A stretch of DNA of 64,000 nucleotides from Uliginosibacterium sp036017065 (GCF_036017065.1 NZ_JAYXHR010000002.1:868001-932000); one strand, 5' to 3'. Positions 1 through 10,631 are shown, counted from the first letter of the stretch. Numbers and translations are program-made. The notes: generated by a model from the sequence alone, not told the origin.

Positions 1-159
1 GGCGCGGCGATCCTGCTGATCTCGGAAGACCTCGACGAATTGCTGGCGCTCGCCGACCGCATCGCGGTGATGAGCGAAGGCCGCCTCGTCTACGAAACGC
101 CAGCGGAATCCGCCGACGTGCGCACCCTCGGCCACTACATGGGCGGCGGTGCACACTGA
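1..159 (+). CDS. ABC transporter ATP-binding protein, C-terminal fragment
   Basis: Only the last 52 residues are in the window; the 5' part lies upstream. They read ILLISEDLDELLALADRI, the segment that carries the switch region after Walker B in ABC ATPases. The wording (SEDLDE, then LADRIAVMSEGR) is typical of sugar- and nucleoside-type (CUT2/BMP) importers rather than amino-acid importers. The protein ends in GGGAH at a TGA. An ATG three bases further on opens only 11 codons (162-197), so no permease follows on this strand. The substrate cannot be told from this piece. Confidence 0.75.
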   Translation, partial: GAAILLISEDLDELLALADRIAVMSEGRLVYETPAESADVRTLGHYMGGGAH

Positions 160-312
160 CCATGACGTTGTCTAGCTTCATCGCCGGGCAGGCATGAAAA
201 TCATGCCGTGCGCGCCGCGTCCGCGGCGGGCCTGACCTGCATCAATGCCGCTGCCTGCGGCAGCCCCGACACTTCGACTCCGTACTTTCAATGTGGCAGG
301 GAGAAGCAGGTC

Positions 313-714
313 ATGGCAACGGTGCAGTGGAGCGAGACGCTCAGCGTGGGCAACGCACAGATCGACGATGACCACCGGCAGCTGTTCAGGCTGCTGGACC
401 GCCTGCAACTCGCCATGAAGCAGGGCAAGGCCAACACGGTGATGGGCGGCATCCTCGACGAGCTGGTGGGATACACGGTGACGCACTTCCAGCGCGAGGA
501 GCAGTTCATGCGCCGCATCGGCTACGCCGATTTCGCCGCCCACAAGTCCGAGCACGACAAGCTGATCGCCCAGGTGCAGGACCTGCAGGCCCGCTTCAAG
601 AGCGGCGCCATCACCCTGTCGATCAGCACCCACCAGTTCCTGGGCGACTGGCTCAACAGCCACATCATGCAGAGCGACATGAAGCTGGCGCGGGCCCTGG
701 CCTCCGCAGCCTGA
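313..714 (+). CDS. bacteriohemerythrin
   Basis: A 133-residue single-domain hemerythrin, the usual length for bacterial members, which bind O2 at a non-haem di-iron centre. The ligands are visible in order: His21 (DDDHRQLF), His58 and Glu62 (THFQREE), His77 and His81 (HKSEH), His117 and Asp122 (HIMQSD). I start at the ATG of MATVQWSETL because the family begins there and GGGAGAAGCAGG lies just upstream; an upstream in-frame extension has no family support. It converges on a histidine kinase gene. Likely roles are O2 storage, delivery or sensing in a microaerobic organism. Confidence 0.93.
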   Translation: MATVQWSETLSVGNAQIDDDHRQLFRLLDRLQLAMKQGKANTVMGGILDELVGYTVTHFQREEQFMRRIGYADFAAHKSEHDKLIAQVQDLQARFKSGAITLSISTHQFLGDWLNSHIMQSDMKLARALASAA

Positions 715-749
715 GGTCTGCCGGTGAGGCCGTGGCGGACGGCGCCGCC

Positions 750-2981
750 TCAGGCGTCCTTCGCCAGTGCCTGCGTCACGATCTCCATCAGCGTGTCCCA
801 CTCCACCGGCTTGGTGAGGTGGCGGGCGAAGCCGGCCGCAAAGGCGCGTTCCTGGTCGGTGCGCTGGCCGTAGCCGGTCAATGCCACCAGCACGCAGCCG
901 CGGGCGCGCGGATGCGCCTTGATGGCGCCGGCGAGCTGGTAGCCATCCATGTCGGGCAGGCCGATGTCGAGGATCGCCAGGTCCGGCTGGAACTCGTCCA
1001 GCAGGCTGATGGCGGAGCCCGCATCGTAGGCCGTGCGCACTGCGTGCCCGTTCATGCCGAGCGCGGTGGCCAGCGTGTCGGCGGCATCCACGTTGTCGTC
1101 CACCACCAGGATGTTGCCGACCGGGCCGTCGGCCTGGGCGCGCTCTTCCTCGGCGATCTGCTGCGCGATGTCGGACACCAGCGGCAGGGTGACGGTGAAG
1201 GTGCTGCCCATGCCCGGCCCGGCACTGCTGGCCGAGACCGTTCCGCGATGCATCTCCACCAGGTTCTTCACGATGGCCAGCCCGAGACCCAGGCCGCCGG
1301 AGCGCCGCGCGAGCTGCTGGTCGCCCTGGGAGAACAGCTCGAACACCCTGGGCAGCAGGTCGGACGCGATGCCCGAACCGCCGTCCTCGACCAGGATGCG
1401 CACGCTGTCCTCGCGACGCTCCACGCTGACGTCCAGCGGCTGGTCGGGCGGGGTGAACTTCAGTGCATTGGTCAGCAGGTTGGTGACGACCTGCACCAGC
1501 CGCTCGCCGTCGCCGATCACCCAGGTGGGCTCGCCGGCCAGGCGCACGCCGATCTTGCGGCTGCGCTTGTCGGCCAGCGGCGATACGGCCTCCAGCGCGC
1601 GCTCCACCACCTTGTCGATGTCCACCGGTTCCGCGTTCAGCTCCAGGCGGCCGGCGGTGATGCGTGACACGTCGAGCAGGTCCTCGACCAGCCGCGTCAT
1701 GTGCGACACCTGGCGGCGGATGACCTGCAGCTGCGGCTCCAGGCTGCGCTCGCCGCGCAGGCGCAATACTTCCAGCGTGGTGATGATGGGCGCCAGCGGG
1801 TTGCGTAGTTCGTGGCCGAGCATGGCGAGGAATTCGTCCTTGGCGCGCGAGGCCTGCTGGGCCTGCGTCAGAGCCTCGTGCTCGGCTGCGCGCAATTCCT
1901 CGCGCTCGTGGTTGGCGCGTCGCCGTTCCCGCGACGCGACGCTCAGCGCGAGGCCCAGGTCGTCCAGTTCGCGGATGCCGGAGCTCAAGGGCATGACGCG
2001 CTCGTCGCGGCCCAGCGCCATGGCGGATTCGCGCAGTTGCTCGATGGGCCGGCTGATGCGCCGCGCGGCCAGCAGCATCAACCCCGCGCACAGCAGGAAC
2101 GAGGTGGCGATGCCGAAACCGAAGGCCGTGAGCGACCGCCAGGTGCTGCGCTGTACTTCGTTGGACGGTATGCCGACGGCAACCCGCCAGCCGGTGCCGG
2201 CCAGGCGCGTCATGCCGATGATGACCGACTGGCCCTCCAGCGTCAGCGTCACGTCGACGCCTTCCTCGGGATAGCGCTCCAGCAACTGGTACAGCTCGGT
2301 ATGCGGTCGCGTGCCGATGTACCGTTCGTTGCTGCGGCTGCGGGCGACGATGTTCTTCTCGTCGTCGAGGACGCTGACCACCCAGCTTTCCGGCACGCGC
2401 TGCGCCGACAGGATGTGGCGGATGACATCCGGGTCGAGGAAGGCGGTGAGGGTGTAGCGCAACTTGCCGTCGCGGATGACCGGCATGCGCACCGGTACCG
2501 AGCTCACCTTCGGCGCGGTCCTGACGATGTGGCCCACCACCGGCGCGGCGGTGGCGAGCACCTGCCGGAGGCTGGACGGGTCGGCCATGGGGGCGCCACG
2601 GCTCTCCGGCCCCAGGTCGGTCTGGAACAGCGTGGTGCCGGCCGCGTCGGTCAGCGCGAGGCTGCGCCAGCCGGCGCGGGCATTCGTACTGCGCAGCGCG
2701 GTGCGGAAGAATTCGGTGACGCTGTCGTTGTCCAGCTTCTCGGACAGGCTCAGCGTCTCCAGTGCGGCCTGGGTGCTGCGCAGCTCGGCATCCACCGCGC
2801 TGGCCAGCGCGCGCGACAGTTCCAGGGCGGCCCGTTCGGCCTCGCTGCGGCGATCGGCAGCCAGGTTGACCATGGCCAGCGCGGCCAGGATGGCCAGCGG
2901 AAAGATGCCGGTGGCGGCCAGCAGGAAAAGGCGGTACCCCAGCGGTCGTTTGACGCGGGCCCCATCCATGTGAGAAACCAT
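750..2981 (-). CDS. membrane-bound hybrid sensor histidine kinase
   Basis: About 743 residues. A first membrane helix (about residues 15-40) and a second (about 285-310) enclose a periplasmic sensor region of roughly 240 residues that looks like a double-Cache fold. HAMP-like and coiled segments follow, then HisKA with the phospho-accepting His in LGHELRNPLAP. The ATPase domain shows NLLTNALKF, DGGSGIA and GGLGLGLAIVKN. A C-terminal receiver has the acidic pair in VVDDN, the phospho-Asp in LAILDIGLPDMDG and the Lys in KPVEW. The start at MVSHMDG is chosen because the membrane helix follows at once; MDGARV, 12 bases downstream, is an alternative. Neither has a clear ribosome site. No cognate output regulator is adjacent, so the signal is unknown. 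Confidence 0.9.
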   Translation of the reverse strand: MVSHMDGARVKRPLGYRLFLLAATGIFPLAILAALAMVNLAADRRSEAERAALELSRALASAVDAELRSTQAALETLSLSEKLDNDSVTEFFRTALRSTNARAGWRSLALTDAAGTTLFQTDLGPESRGAPMADPSSLRQVLATAAPVVGHIVRTAPKVSSVPVRMPVIRDGKLRYTLTAFLDPDVIRHILSAQRVPESWVVSVLDDEKNIVARSRSNERYIGTRPHTELYQLLERYPEEGVDVTLTLEGQSVIIGMTRLAGTGWRVAVGIPSNEVQRSTWRSLTAFGFGIATSFLLCAGLMLLAARRISRPIEQLRESAMALGRDERVMPLSSGIRELDDLGLALSVASRERRRANHEREELRAAEHEALTQAQQASRAKDEFLAMLGHELRNPLAPIITTLEVLRLRGERSLEPQLQVIRRQVSHMTRLVEDLLDVSRITAGRLELNAEPVDIDKVVERALEAVSPLADKRSRKIGVRLAGEPTWVIGDGERLVQVVTNLLTNALKFTPPDQPLDVSVERREDSVRILVEDGGSGIASDLLPRVFELFSQGDQQLARRSGGLGLGLAIVKNLVEMHRGTVSASSAGPGMGSTFTVTLPLVSDIAQQIAEEERAQADGPVGNILVVDDNVDAADTLATALGMNGHAVRTAYDAGSAISLLDEFQPDLAILDIGLPDMDGYQLAGAIKAHPRARGCVLVALTGYGQRTDQERAFAAGFARHLTKPVEWDTLMEIVTQALAKDA

Positions 2982-3167
2982 GTAAGAACGTCGTCCCGTA
3001 CGGTAGCGGCGCGGGCAAGATAACACGCCGATGATCATGCCCGTCGGCACGCCCGCCAACGCGCGCCCGTGAGCAGGGCGCCGGGTCGTGGCAGAGACAG
3101 GACGGTGGCCGATCCGCGATACTTGCCGCCTTGCCCCATCCGACAATCCTTCACCCGGAGCCCGCAC

Positions 3168-3842
3168 ATGACCACCACCCTGGATGCCATCGAGCTGGAG
3201 AGTGCTGCCGATCCGCGCTTCGCCGTCATATGGCTGCACGGCCTGGGCGCCGACGGCAGCGACTTCGTGCCGGTGGTGCCGGAGCTGGGCCTGCCGCCGT
3301 CGCCGGGCGTGCGCTTCGTCTTTCCGCATGCCCCCGCCATTCCGGTGACCTGCAACGGCGGCTACGTGATGCGCGCCTGGTACGACATCCTCAGCCTGGG
3401 CGGCCTCAGCCGCGAGGTGGACGAATTCGGCGTGGTACGCAGTTGCGACGCGGTGCGCGCGCTGATCGCCCGTGAGAATGCGCGTGGCATTCCCTGCGAG
3501 CGCATCGTGCTGGCCGGTTTTTCGCAGGGTGGGGCGATTGCCTACACCACCGGCCTGACCCACCCGGAGAAGCTGGCCGGCATCATCGCGCTGTCCACCT
3601 ACATCCCTTCGCTGAAGCTGCTCGACGACAGCTTCAGCGAGGCCAACCGCAGCACCCCGGTGTTCGCCGCCCACGGCAACTTCGACGACGTGGTGGCGCC
3701 GCAGCTCGGCCTGCGTGCCCGCGACGCACTGGTCGAGCGGCAGGTGCCGGTGGCCTGGCACAGCTACGACATGCTGCATTCCGTATGCATGGAAGAGATC
3801 GGCCACATCGGCACCTGGCTGCGTGCCCGCATGTCGGCCTGA
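3168..3842 (+). CDS. carboxylesterase / acyl-protein thioesterase-like serine hydrolase
   Basis: A 224-residue alpha/beta hydrolase of the phospholipase/carboxylesterase (EstB/APT1-like) family, which has this compact size. IWLHGLGADGSDF forms the oxyanion-hole region and AGFSQGGA carries the nucleophilic Ser. The Asp of the triad is in the AAHGNFDDVV stretch and the His is in the WHSYDMLHSV region. It hydrolyses short-chain or thio esters in the cytoplasm; the natural substrate is not known. The start is the first ATG of MTTTLDAIEL, with CCCGGAG about seven bases upstream. An AAA ATPase gene begins six bases after its stop, so the two are probably co-transcribed. Confidence 0.9.
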   Translation: MTTTLDAIELESAADPRFAVIWLHGLGADGSDFVPVVPELGLPPSPGVRFVFPHAPAIPVTCNGGYVMRAWYDILSLGGLSREVDEFGVVRSCDAVRALIARENARGIPCERIVLAGFSQGGAIAYTTGLTHPEKLAGIIALSTYIPSLKLLDDSFSEANRSTPVFAAHGNFDDVVAPQLGLRARDALVERQVPVAWHSYDMLHSVCMEEIGHIGTWLRARMSA

Positions 3843-3848
3843 ACTGCC

Positions 3849-5012
3849 ATGCTGAGCACGCTGGCGGTTGCCAACTACCGTTCGCTGCGCGACCTGGTGT
3901 TGCCGCTGAGGCAGCTGAATGTCGTGACCGGCGCCAACGGCAGCGGCAAGTCCAGCGTCTACCGCTCGCTGCGCCTGCTGGCCGAGACGGCGCAGGGCGG
4001 CCTGATTGCCTCACTGGCGCGCGAGGGCGGGCTGGACTCCACGCTGTGGGCCGGGCCGGAGAACCACTCCCGCGCCATGCAGCGTGGCGAGCAGCCGGTA
4101 CAGGGCACGCGGCGCAACGAGCCGGTGCACCTCAAGCTGGGCTTCGCCGGCGAGGACTTCGGCTACTCGGTGGAGCTGGGCCTGCCGGTGCCCGTGCCGG
4201 GCTCGGTGTTCGGTGGCGACCCGGAGATCAAGCGCGAATGCGTGTGGGCTGGCGCGGTGATGCGCCCGGCCGCGGCGCTGGTGGATCGCCGCGGCCCGCT
4301 GGTACTGGTGCGCGAGGGGCGTGGCGACTGGCGCAACCTGCAGCCGGCGGTCGCCACCTTCGACAGCATGATGACCCAGTGCGCCAGCGCCGACACGCCG
4401 GAGCTGCTGGGCCTGCGCGAGACCATCCGCGGCTGGCGCTTCTACGACCACTTCCGCACCGACGCCGCTGCGCCCGCGCGCCTGCCGCAGATCGGCACGC
4501 GCACCACGGTGCTGGGTCACGACGGGGCGGACCTGGCCGCAGCGCTGCAGACCATCCGCGAGATCGGCGACGAGGCGGGGCTGGATGAAGCCGTCGACGA
4601 CGCCTTTCCCGGCGCGCGCGTGGAGATCAGGGTGGAGGGCGGCCGCTTCGAGGTGGCGATGTACCAGCATGGCCTGCTGCGCCCGCTCAGCGCCGCGGAG
4701 CTGTCGGACGGCACCCTGCGATACCTGTTGTGGATTGCCGCGCTGCTGACGCCGCGCCCGCCACCGCTGCTGGTGCTGAACGAACCCGAGACCAGCCTGC
4801 ACCCCGACCTGCTGCCCGCGCTGGGCCGGCTGATCGCGCGCGCCGCGTCGCACACCCAGGTCATCGTGGTGTCGCACGCCTCGCGCCTGATCGCCACGCT
4901 GGAAGGCGAGCGCGACTGCAATTCACTGCACCTGGAGAAGGAGCTGGGCGCCACCGGCGTGCAGGGCATGGGCCGGCTGGAGCGGCCGGCCTGGCACTGG
5001 CCGGCACGCTGA
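3849..5012 (+). CDS. AAA family ATPase (RecF/SMC-like, COG4637 type)
   Basis: 387 residues. The N-terminus TLAVANYRSLRDLVLPL followed by Walker A in GANGSGKSSVYR (about residues 29-40) is the RecF/SMC-like layout. The C-terminal half has the ABC-type signature LSDGTLRYL, then LLVLNEPETSLHPDLL as Walker B with the catalytic Glu and the D-loop, and VVSHAS as the H-loop. There is no long coiled coil, so it is a small stand-alone ATPase of the kind often labelled 'predicted ATPase'. Such proteins appear alone or beside nucleases; here the partner is an esterase, so there is no contextual evidence of a defence role. Function unknown. Confidence 0.85.
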   Translation: MLSTLAVANYRSLRDLVLPLRQLNVVTGANGSGKSSVYRSLRLLAETAQGGLIASLAREGGLDSTLWAGPENHSRAMQRGEQPVQGTRRNEPVHLKLGFAGEDFGYSVELGLPVPVPGSVFGGDPEIKRECVWAGAVMRPAAALVDRRGPLVLVREGRGDWRNLQPAVATFDSMMTQCASADTPELLGLRETIRGWRFYDHFRTDAAAPARLPQIGTRTTVLGHDGADLAAALQTIREIGDEAGLDEAVDDAFPGARVEIRVEGGRFEVAMYQHGLLRPLSAAELSDGTLRYLLWIAALLTPRPPPLLVLNEPETSLHPDLLPALGRLIARAASHTQVIVVSHASRLIATLEGERDCNSLHLEKELGATGVQGMGRLERPAWHWPAR

Positions 5013-5179
5013 ACACGTAAAGGCGCCCGCCTCGACAGGAAAAGGTGGCACAACCCGGGCCGTCGCCGAACGCGGAAGCCAATTCAACGCTGCGCCAACA
5101 GCAACGCCCCCCGGATGACGACCTGCGGCCTTATCCAGGCTGCGCGCTCGAGGAGCCACGGTGCGCCCCCCGCTCCGGA

Positions 5180-5288
5180 TAGGTTGGGTTGAGCGCAGCG
5201 AAGCCCAACATCAAGGTCCGCAGCCGGCACACCGGCGCACAATTTCGGATGTGGTCGTGTTGGGCTTCGCTGTGCTCAACCCAACCTA
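5180..5288. repeat. paired inverted repeat element (31-bp arms)
   Basis: Two 31-base arms, 5180-5210 and 5258-5288, are reverse complements of each other at 30 of 31 positions, with a 47-base spacer. Each arm also folds on itself (GTTGGGTT against AAGCCCAAC around a GAGCGCAGCG loop). The core (TAGGTTGGGTTGAGCG, AGCGAAGCCCAACA) resembles a short dispersed palindromic element that I recall from intergenic regions of many proteobacteria. It lies in the convergent space between the AAA ATPase and Lrp genes, 5013-5327, where I see no credible gene. It could serve as a bidirectional transcription end, or be a non-autonomous mobile element. Confidence 0.85.
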
Positions 5289-5327
5289 CGCCATAGCGCC
5301 AGATGACCCGCTGCGTTACTCGGTTGC

Positions 5328-5840
5328 TCAGCCCGCCCCCGGCAAACTGATCGCCGTGCCGAACTTCGCCCGCTTCACCGAGAAGAAGCTGCGCACCGTG
5401 CGGACGTTGGCGTCGCTGTTCAGCACCTCGTTGGCGAAGCGGTGATAGGCCTCCATGTCGCGCACCTGCACCACCAGCACGAAATCCGGCCCGCCGCTGA
5501 CGCGGTAGCACTGCTGCACGGCCGGCACGCTGCTGGCACGTGCCTCGAACTTCGCCAGCATCTCGGCCGCCTGGTGGTCCAGCGTCACCTCCACGATGGC
5601 GGTGAGGCCGGCACCGAGCGCGTCGGGGGACAGGATGGCGACCCGTCGTTCGATGATGCCTGCCTCTTCCAGCCGCTTGACCCGGCGCAGGCAGGTGGCC
5701 GGCGACACATGCACCCGCTCGGCGAGGCTCTGGTTGGACAGGGATGCGTCGTCCTGCAGCAGCTCCAGGATGCGCAGGTCGGTGGCGTCCGGCGTCTGCT
5801 CGCCCGGAAGGCTGGGGGAAACTGGTAGATCGGCAGGCAT
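5328..5840 (-). CDS. Lrp/AsnC family transcriptional regulator
   Basis: 170 residues with the classic two-part layout. An N-terminal helix-turn-helix (DLRILELLQDDASLSNQSLAERVHVS, with CLRRVKRLEEAGII as recognition and wing) is followed by a RAM domain (VEVTL, then VQQCYRVSGGPDFVLVVQVRD). Lrp-type proteins form octamers or hexadecamers that bind amino acids and wrap DNA. The N-terminal 15 or so residues before the HTH are Pro-rich and slightly longer than usual. It is transcribed away from glmS across a 150-base AT-rich spacer, so glmS and the regulator itself are the obvious candidate targets. Confidence 0.93.
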   Translation of the reverse strand: MPADLPVSPSLPGEQTPDATDLRILELLQDDASLSNQSLAERVHVSPATCLRRVKRLEEAGIIERRVAILSPDALGAGLTAIVEVTLDHQAAEMLAKFEARASSVPAVQQCYRVSGGPDFVLVVQVRDMEAYHRFANEVLNSDANVRTVRSFFSVKRAKFGTAISLPGAG

Positions 5841-5990
5841 GATGATTTCACGTTAGACGACGTAAAGAAATAATATTGCATGTCGGGGTTGGCGTGAAAT
5901 TACATTGCGAATCGGCGGAAATTTTGCACGCCTCGTTCGCGGTCGCCGGACTACCATCGCCGGCATCTCATCCTTTCCGGGAGTCCGGTC
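5841..5990. promoter_or_regulatory. divergent lrp-type/glmS promoter region
   Basis: This spacer is clearly AT-richer than its surroundings. ATTTCACG at 5845-5852 and CGTGAAAT at 5893-5900 are exact inverted copies, 40 bases apart. Between them lies GAAATAATATTGCA (5867-5880), rich in the AT steps that Lrp proteins favour. These are good candidate sites for the adjacent regulator, but this is inference from position and symmetry only. Confidence 0.45.
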
Positions 5991-7829
<1,839 letters not shown>

Positions 7830-7922
7830 GGACGGAGCGGTCTTCGGGACTACTGCTGCGCCAGGCCTGAATCTCGCCCCCGGCTGACTGCCAGTGTCCA
7901 GCCTTGTCGAGGCGGCGCACGG

Positions 7923-8813
7923 CTATGACGTGCCACGCCTCGCAGGCCGCAGCCGTGCCTTCGCCAGTTCGATGAACTCGCGCGTCTTCGTCGGTGGTTC
8001 GCCACGCCCGGGCCACGCGGCGTAGAGCCATACCTGCGGCAGCTTCACGCCGGGCAGCAGGCGGACGAGCCGGCCTGCAGCCACTTCCGGCTCGAGTGTG
8101 AATTCCGGTGCGGCGAAGATGCCGGCGTCGGCCAGGGCGAGTGCCCGTCCGCCGGCGGTGCTGGAGGTGCTTACGCTGCGCCGCAAGCGCACCGACTGAC
8201 TGCCGTCGCGCGTGCGCAAGGTCCAGGGGTGCGAGATCGGCGTGAACGCGATCCAGCCGTGCGCGGCGAGATCCGCCAGCCGGCGCGGCGTGCCACGCTC
8301 GGCGAGATACTGCGGCGAGGCCACGCACCAGATGTCGAACTGCGCGAGATTCGCGGCGCGCAGTGCCGAATCCCGCCTGCCCGTGGTGCGCAGGCTCAGG
8401 TCGATCCCTTCGGCCGCGAGATCGAGCAGGTGATCGCTCGGTCGGTAGTCCACCTGCATGTCGGGGTGGCGGCGCAGGTATTCGGCGATCAGCGGCGCTG
8501 CCCAGCTGGCCGTGTCTTCCGCCGACGTGAGACGCAGCACACCGGTGAGCTGCGCCGCCTGCCCGCGCGTGCGCTCGACCAGGCGCTGCGCTTCCTGCAG
8601 CAGCGCCTGTCCCTCCACGAGCAGGCCGTTTCCCGCATCGGTCAGCGTGAGCCGGCGGGTGCTGCGATGTAGCAGCTGCACCCCCAGCTCCCGCTCCAGC
8701 GTGGCCACGTGCTGGCTCACGGCGGACTTCGTCATGGCCAGGCCTTCGGCCGCGCGCGTGAAACTGCCGGTGTTGCACACCGCCACGAAGACTTCGAGTC
8801 GAACCAGGTTCAT
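7923..8813 (-). CDS. LysR family transcriptional regulator
   Basis: 296 residues, standard LysR length. The N-terminal winged HTH reads LEVFVAVCNTGSFTRAAEGL then TKSAVSQHVATLERELG. The effector domain follows from about residue 90. I start at MNLVRLEVF; the in-frame extension upstream is unlike the family. It is of the CrgA/AaeR-like group (LLHRSTRRLTLTDAG, and CVASPQYLAERG). It is divergent from an NmrA-like oxidoreductase gene with 104 bases between, the usual LysR arrangement with its target. Confidence 0.92.
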   Translation of the reverse strand: MNLVRLEVFVAVCNTGSFTRAAEGLAMTKSAVSQHVATLERELGVQLLHRSTRRLTLTDAGNGLLVEGQALLQEAQRLVERTRGQAAQLTGVLRLTSAEDTASWAAPLIAEYLRRHPDMQVDYRPSDHLLDLAAEGIDLSLRTTGRRDSALRAANLAQFDIWCVASPQYLAERGTPRRLADLAAHGWIAFTPISHPWTLRTRDGSQSVRLRRSVSTSSTAGGRALALADAGIFAAPEFTLEPEVAAGRLVRLLPGVKLPQVWLYAAWPGRGEPPTKTREFIELAKARLRPARRGTS

Positions 8814-8917
8814 CTGTGCAGAATTACTGAACAACGGATTCCAGGAAGGATACTTTTTCTGGACAGCATGCGGGGCCACCATGCACTCACATCAACCGTG
8901 TGTGAAAGGCGTTCATC
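8814..8917. promoter_or_regulatory. divergent LysR / NmrA-like promoter region
   Basis: The 104-base spacer must hold both promoters. TCCAG and CTGGA, 14 bases apart around AAGGATACTTTTT (about 8842-8865), form a short dyad that could be the LysR site. The evidence is weak: five-base arms arise often by chance. Confidence 0.3.
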
Positions 8918-9814
8918 ATGTATGTCCTTCTCGGATCCAGCGGGCAGATCACCTCGCAACTCGCCCGCATCCTGCTCGACGGCGGCCACCCGGTACGCGT
9001 GATCGGCCGCAACAGGGAGGCCCTAGCCGGCCTCGAAGCCGCCGGCGCCCGTATCGCCGTGGGCGACCCGGCGGATGCTGCATTCCTCGCCAGCGCCTTC
9101 GCGGATGCGACCGCTGTCTACACCATGCTGCCCCCGTGCTACCAGGAGCCGGACATGCGCGTGGCGCAGCACCGCATCGGCGAGGCGATCGCGGAAGCGC
9201 TGCGCCGGGCGACGGGCCGCCGCCTCGTGAATCTCTCCAGCGTCGGGGCGGAGCTGCCGCACGGCACCGGCCCCATCGAAGCCCTGCACGCCCAGGAGCA
9301 GCGGCTAGACGCGATCGGCACCGTCGATCTGCTGCACCTGCGCGCCGGGTACTTCATGGAGAACCTGCTTGCCGCGATCCCCGAAATCGCAGCGGCCGGC
9401 GTGATCTCCGGCATGGAATCGCCCGATGCCCCCATCCCGATGGTGGCGACCGCAGACATCGCGCAAACCGTCGCACACGAACTCGTCACGCCACGGCATC
9501 GCGGCGTGCTGCGGCTCCAGGCGCCGCGACCCGTCACGCTGCGCGAAGCGGCGCGCGTCATTGGTTCCGCCATCGGCAAGCCGGATCTGCAGTACCTGCA
9601 GGCCGCGCCGGAAGAGACCAAGCGCATGTTGCGCGCGCACGGCATGTCGGCCGATGCGGCGGATCAGCTGGAGGCCCTGTCGCGCTGGTTGTCCAGCATG
9701 TCCGTGGAATCAGCTACGGCTGCTCCCGTGGCTGTGCAGGCCACGACCATCGAGGCGTTTGCACGGGAGCGGTTTGCGCCGGCGTATGCGCGAGGCGTGA
9801 CGGAGGGCGCCTGA
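8918..9814 (+). CDS. NmrA-like NAD(P)-binding protein
   Basis: 298 residues of the atypical SDR/NmrA group. The N-terminus MYVLLGSSGQITSQLARILL holds the dinucleotide-binding glycines (GSSGQI in place of GATGxxG), and VIGRN is the site that usually reads the adenosine ribose phosphate. VNLSSVGAE and a following His stand where many family members have the active site. Members act as redox sensors or quinone/flavin reductases of the azoreductase/NmrA type. It is probably controlled by the divergent LysR gene. The substrate cannot be given. Confidence 0.85.
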   Translation: MYVLLGSSGQITSQLARILLDGGHPVRVIGRNREALAGLEAAGARIAVGDPADAAFLASAFADATAVYTMLPPCYQEPDMRVAQHRIGEAIAEALRRATGRRLVNLSSVGAELPHGTGPIEALHAQEQRLDAIGTVDLLHLRAGYFMENLLAAIPEIAAAGVISGMESPDAPIPMVATADIAQTVAHELVTPRHRGVLRLQAPRPVTLREAARVIGSAIGKPDLQYLQAAPEETKRMLRAHGMSADAADQLEALSRWLSSMSVESATAAPVAVQATTIEAFARERFAPAYARGVTEGA

Positions 9815-9942
9815 GCGAAAGCCGGGCGACGCGCGTCTCGTGAATGGGGTCTGTCCAGCCCCCGTCGAAGGGGAACCGCCGGCGAGGCACGCACGGTATT
9901 GCGCCTGTGCAGGCGCTGGTGCCGGCTGACCGTTGGGTCGAC

Positions 9943-10533
9943 CTACTCCCCGTCGCTATCCTGCGGCTGCACTTCCACGAAGCGGTTGTGCGCATCGAAA
10001 CTGCAGACGAAGGTTTTCGTACCTTCGCTGCCTTTGTCGGCCGTGCCTTTGACGGTGTAGCCGCCGGCTGCCTTCGCAGGCTTGCCGGTCGTGATGTAGG
10101 CGGGGCGGGTGCCGTACAGGCTGGAGGCTTCGCCACGGCAGAAGGCCGGCATGTTGCCGGTGGAAACCGGAGCGCCCTCGCCTTGCGGGCCGTGCGCGGA
10201 AGGGGTGGCAGCGTGCGCGTGCGCTGGTTCGTTGCCGGGCGTCGCGTCGGGCGTGATCGTGCAGATGCCGTTGGCCTTGCCACGCGTATAGGTGACGCCA
10301 GGCGAGCCGTCGGGGTTGATGCTGAGCGACACGATGGCGTTGCCCTGGCGTGCTTCGTAGTAGTTCTCGTTGAAGCGCTTGAGCTTAGCCTCCTTGCCAT
10401 TGAGGTAGACCGGGCCGCCCTGGTCGACATGGACGCTGATGTCCGTCGGGCAGGTGGCGTTGAGGAGGGGCAGCCCGGCGAATGCGGAACTGGAGGCTGC
10501 CAGTACGACGGCAGCGATGAAGAATTTCGTCAT
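9943..10533 (-). CDS. exported hypothetical protein
   Basis: 196 residues. MTKFFIAAVVLAASSSAFAG is a clear Sec signal peptide with an AFA-G cleavage site. The start is supported by CCCGGAG about ten bases upstream; the longer frame adds an unlikely Arg/Ser-rich leader. The mature protein has a conserved-looking first half (ISVHVDQGGPVYLNGKEAKL, and GNAIVSLSINPDG) and a second half with Cys residues at CRGEA and FVCSF, separated by a Pro/Ala/His linker. I do not recognise a named family. A periplasmic location is inferred. The 128 bases between it and the preceding gene hold nothing I can name. Confidence 0.75.
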   Translation of the reverse strand: MTKFFIAAVVLAASSSAFAGLPLLNATCPTDISVHVDQGGPVYLNGKEAKLKRFNENYYEARQGNAIVSLSINPDGSPGVTYTRGKANGICTITPDATPGNEPAHAHAATPSAHGPQGEGAPVSTGNMPAFCRGEASSLYGTRPAYITTGKPAKAAGGYTVKGTADKGSEGTKTFVCSFDAHNRFVEVQPQDSDGE

Positions 10534-10611
10534 GATCGGACTCCGGGAAATACCGTGGCGCAGGGGCATGCAGACATTCAAGGGCTGTGCCGGATCGCCC
10601 CTCGTGGCCCG

Positions 10612-10631
10612 GCACCCACGGGTGCTTTTTT
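10612..10631 (+). terminator. Rho-independent terminator without an obvious upstream gene
   Basis: GCACCC, a two-base loop AC, GGGTGC, then six T: a compact intrinsic terminator reading on the plus strand. The last plus-strand gene ends some 800 bases upstream, and the gene just to the left runs the other way. It might therefore end a small RNA, or act as a leader attenuator for the gene at 10822. Confidence 0.55.

Noticed and set aside
162..197. An 11-codon frame just after the ABC ATPase, as a possible permease start
   Set aside because: It stops at once, and nothing permease-like follows in any frame; too short to support.
732..3023. Long open frames on the plus strand opposite the hybrid histidine kinase
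   Set aside because: They are mirror frames of a GC-rich gene; their translations (Arg/Gly/Ala-rich) match no family, whereas the minus-strand frame has every kinase motif.
3849..5012. AAA ATPase as part of an anti-phage defence system
   Set aside because: No nuclease, reverse transcriptase, TIR or other effector is adjacent; its only close neighbour is a metabolic esterase.
5161..5445. A short plus-strand frame through the inverted repeat element
   Set aside because: It is made of the two repeat arms and antisense Lrp sequence; no family match.
5841..5990. glmS ribozyme upstream of glmS
   Set aside because: The spacer is only 150 bases, AT-rich and without the conserved ribozyme core; such ribozymes are known from Gram-positives.
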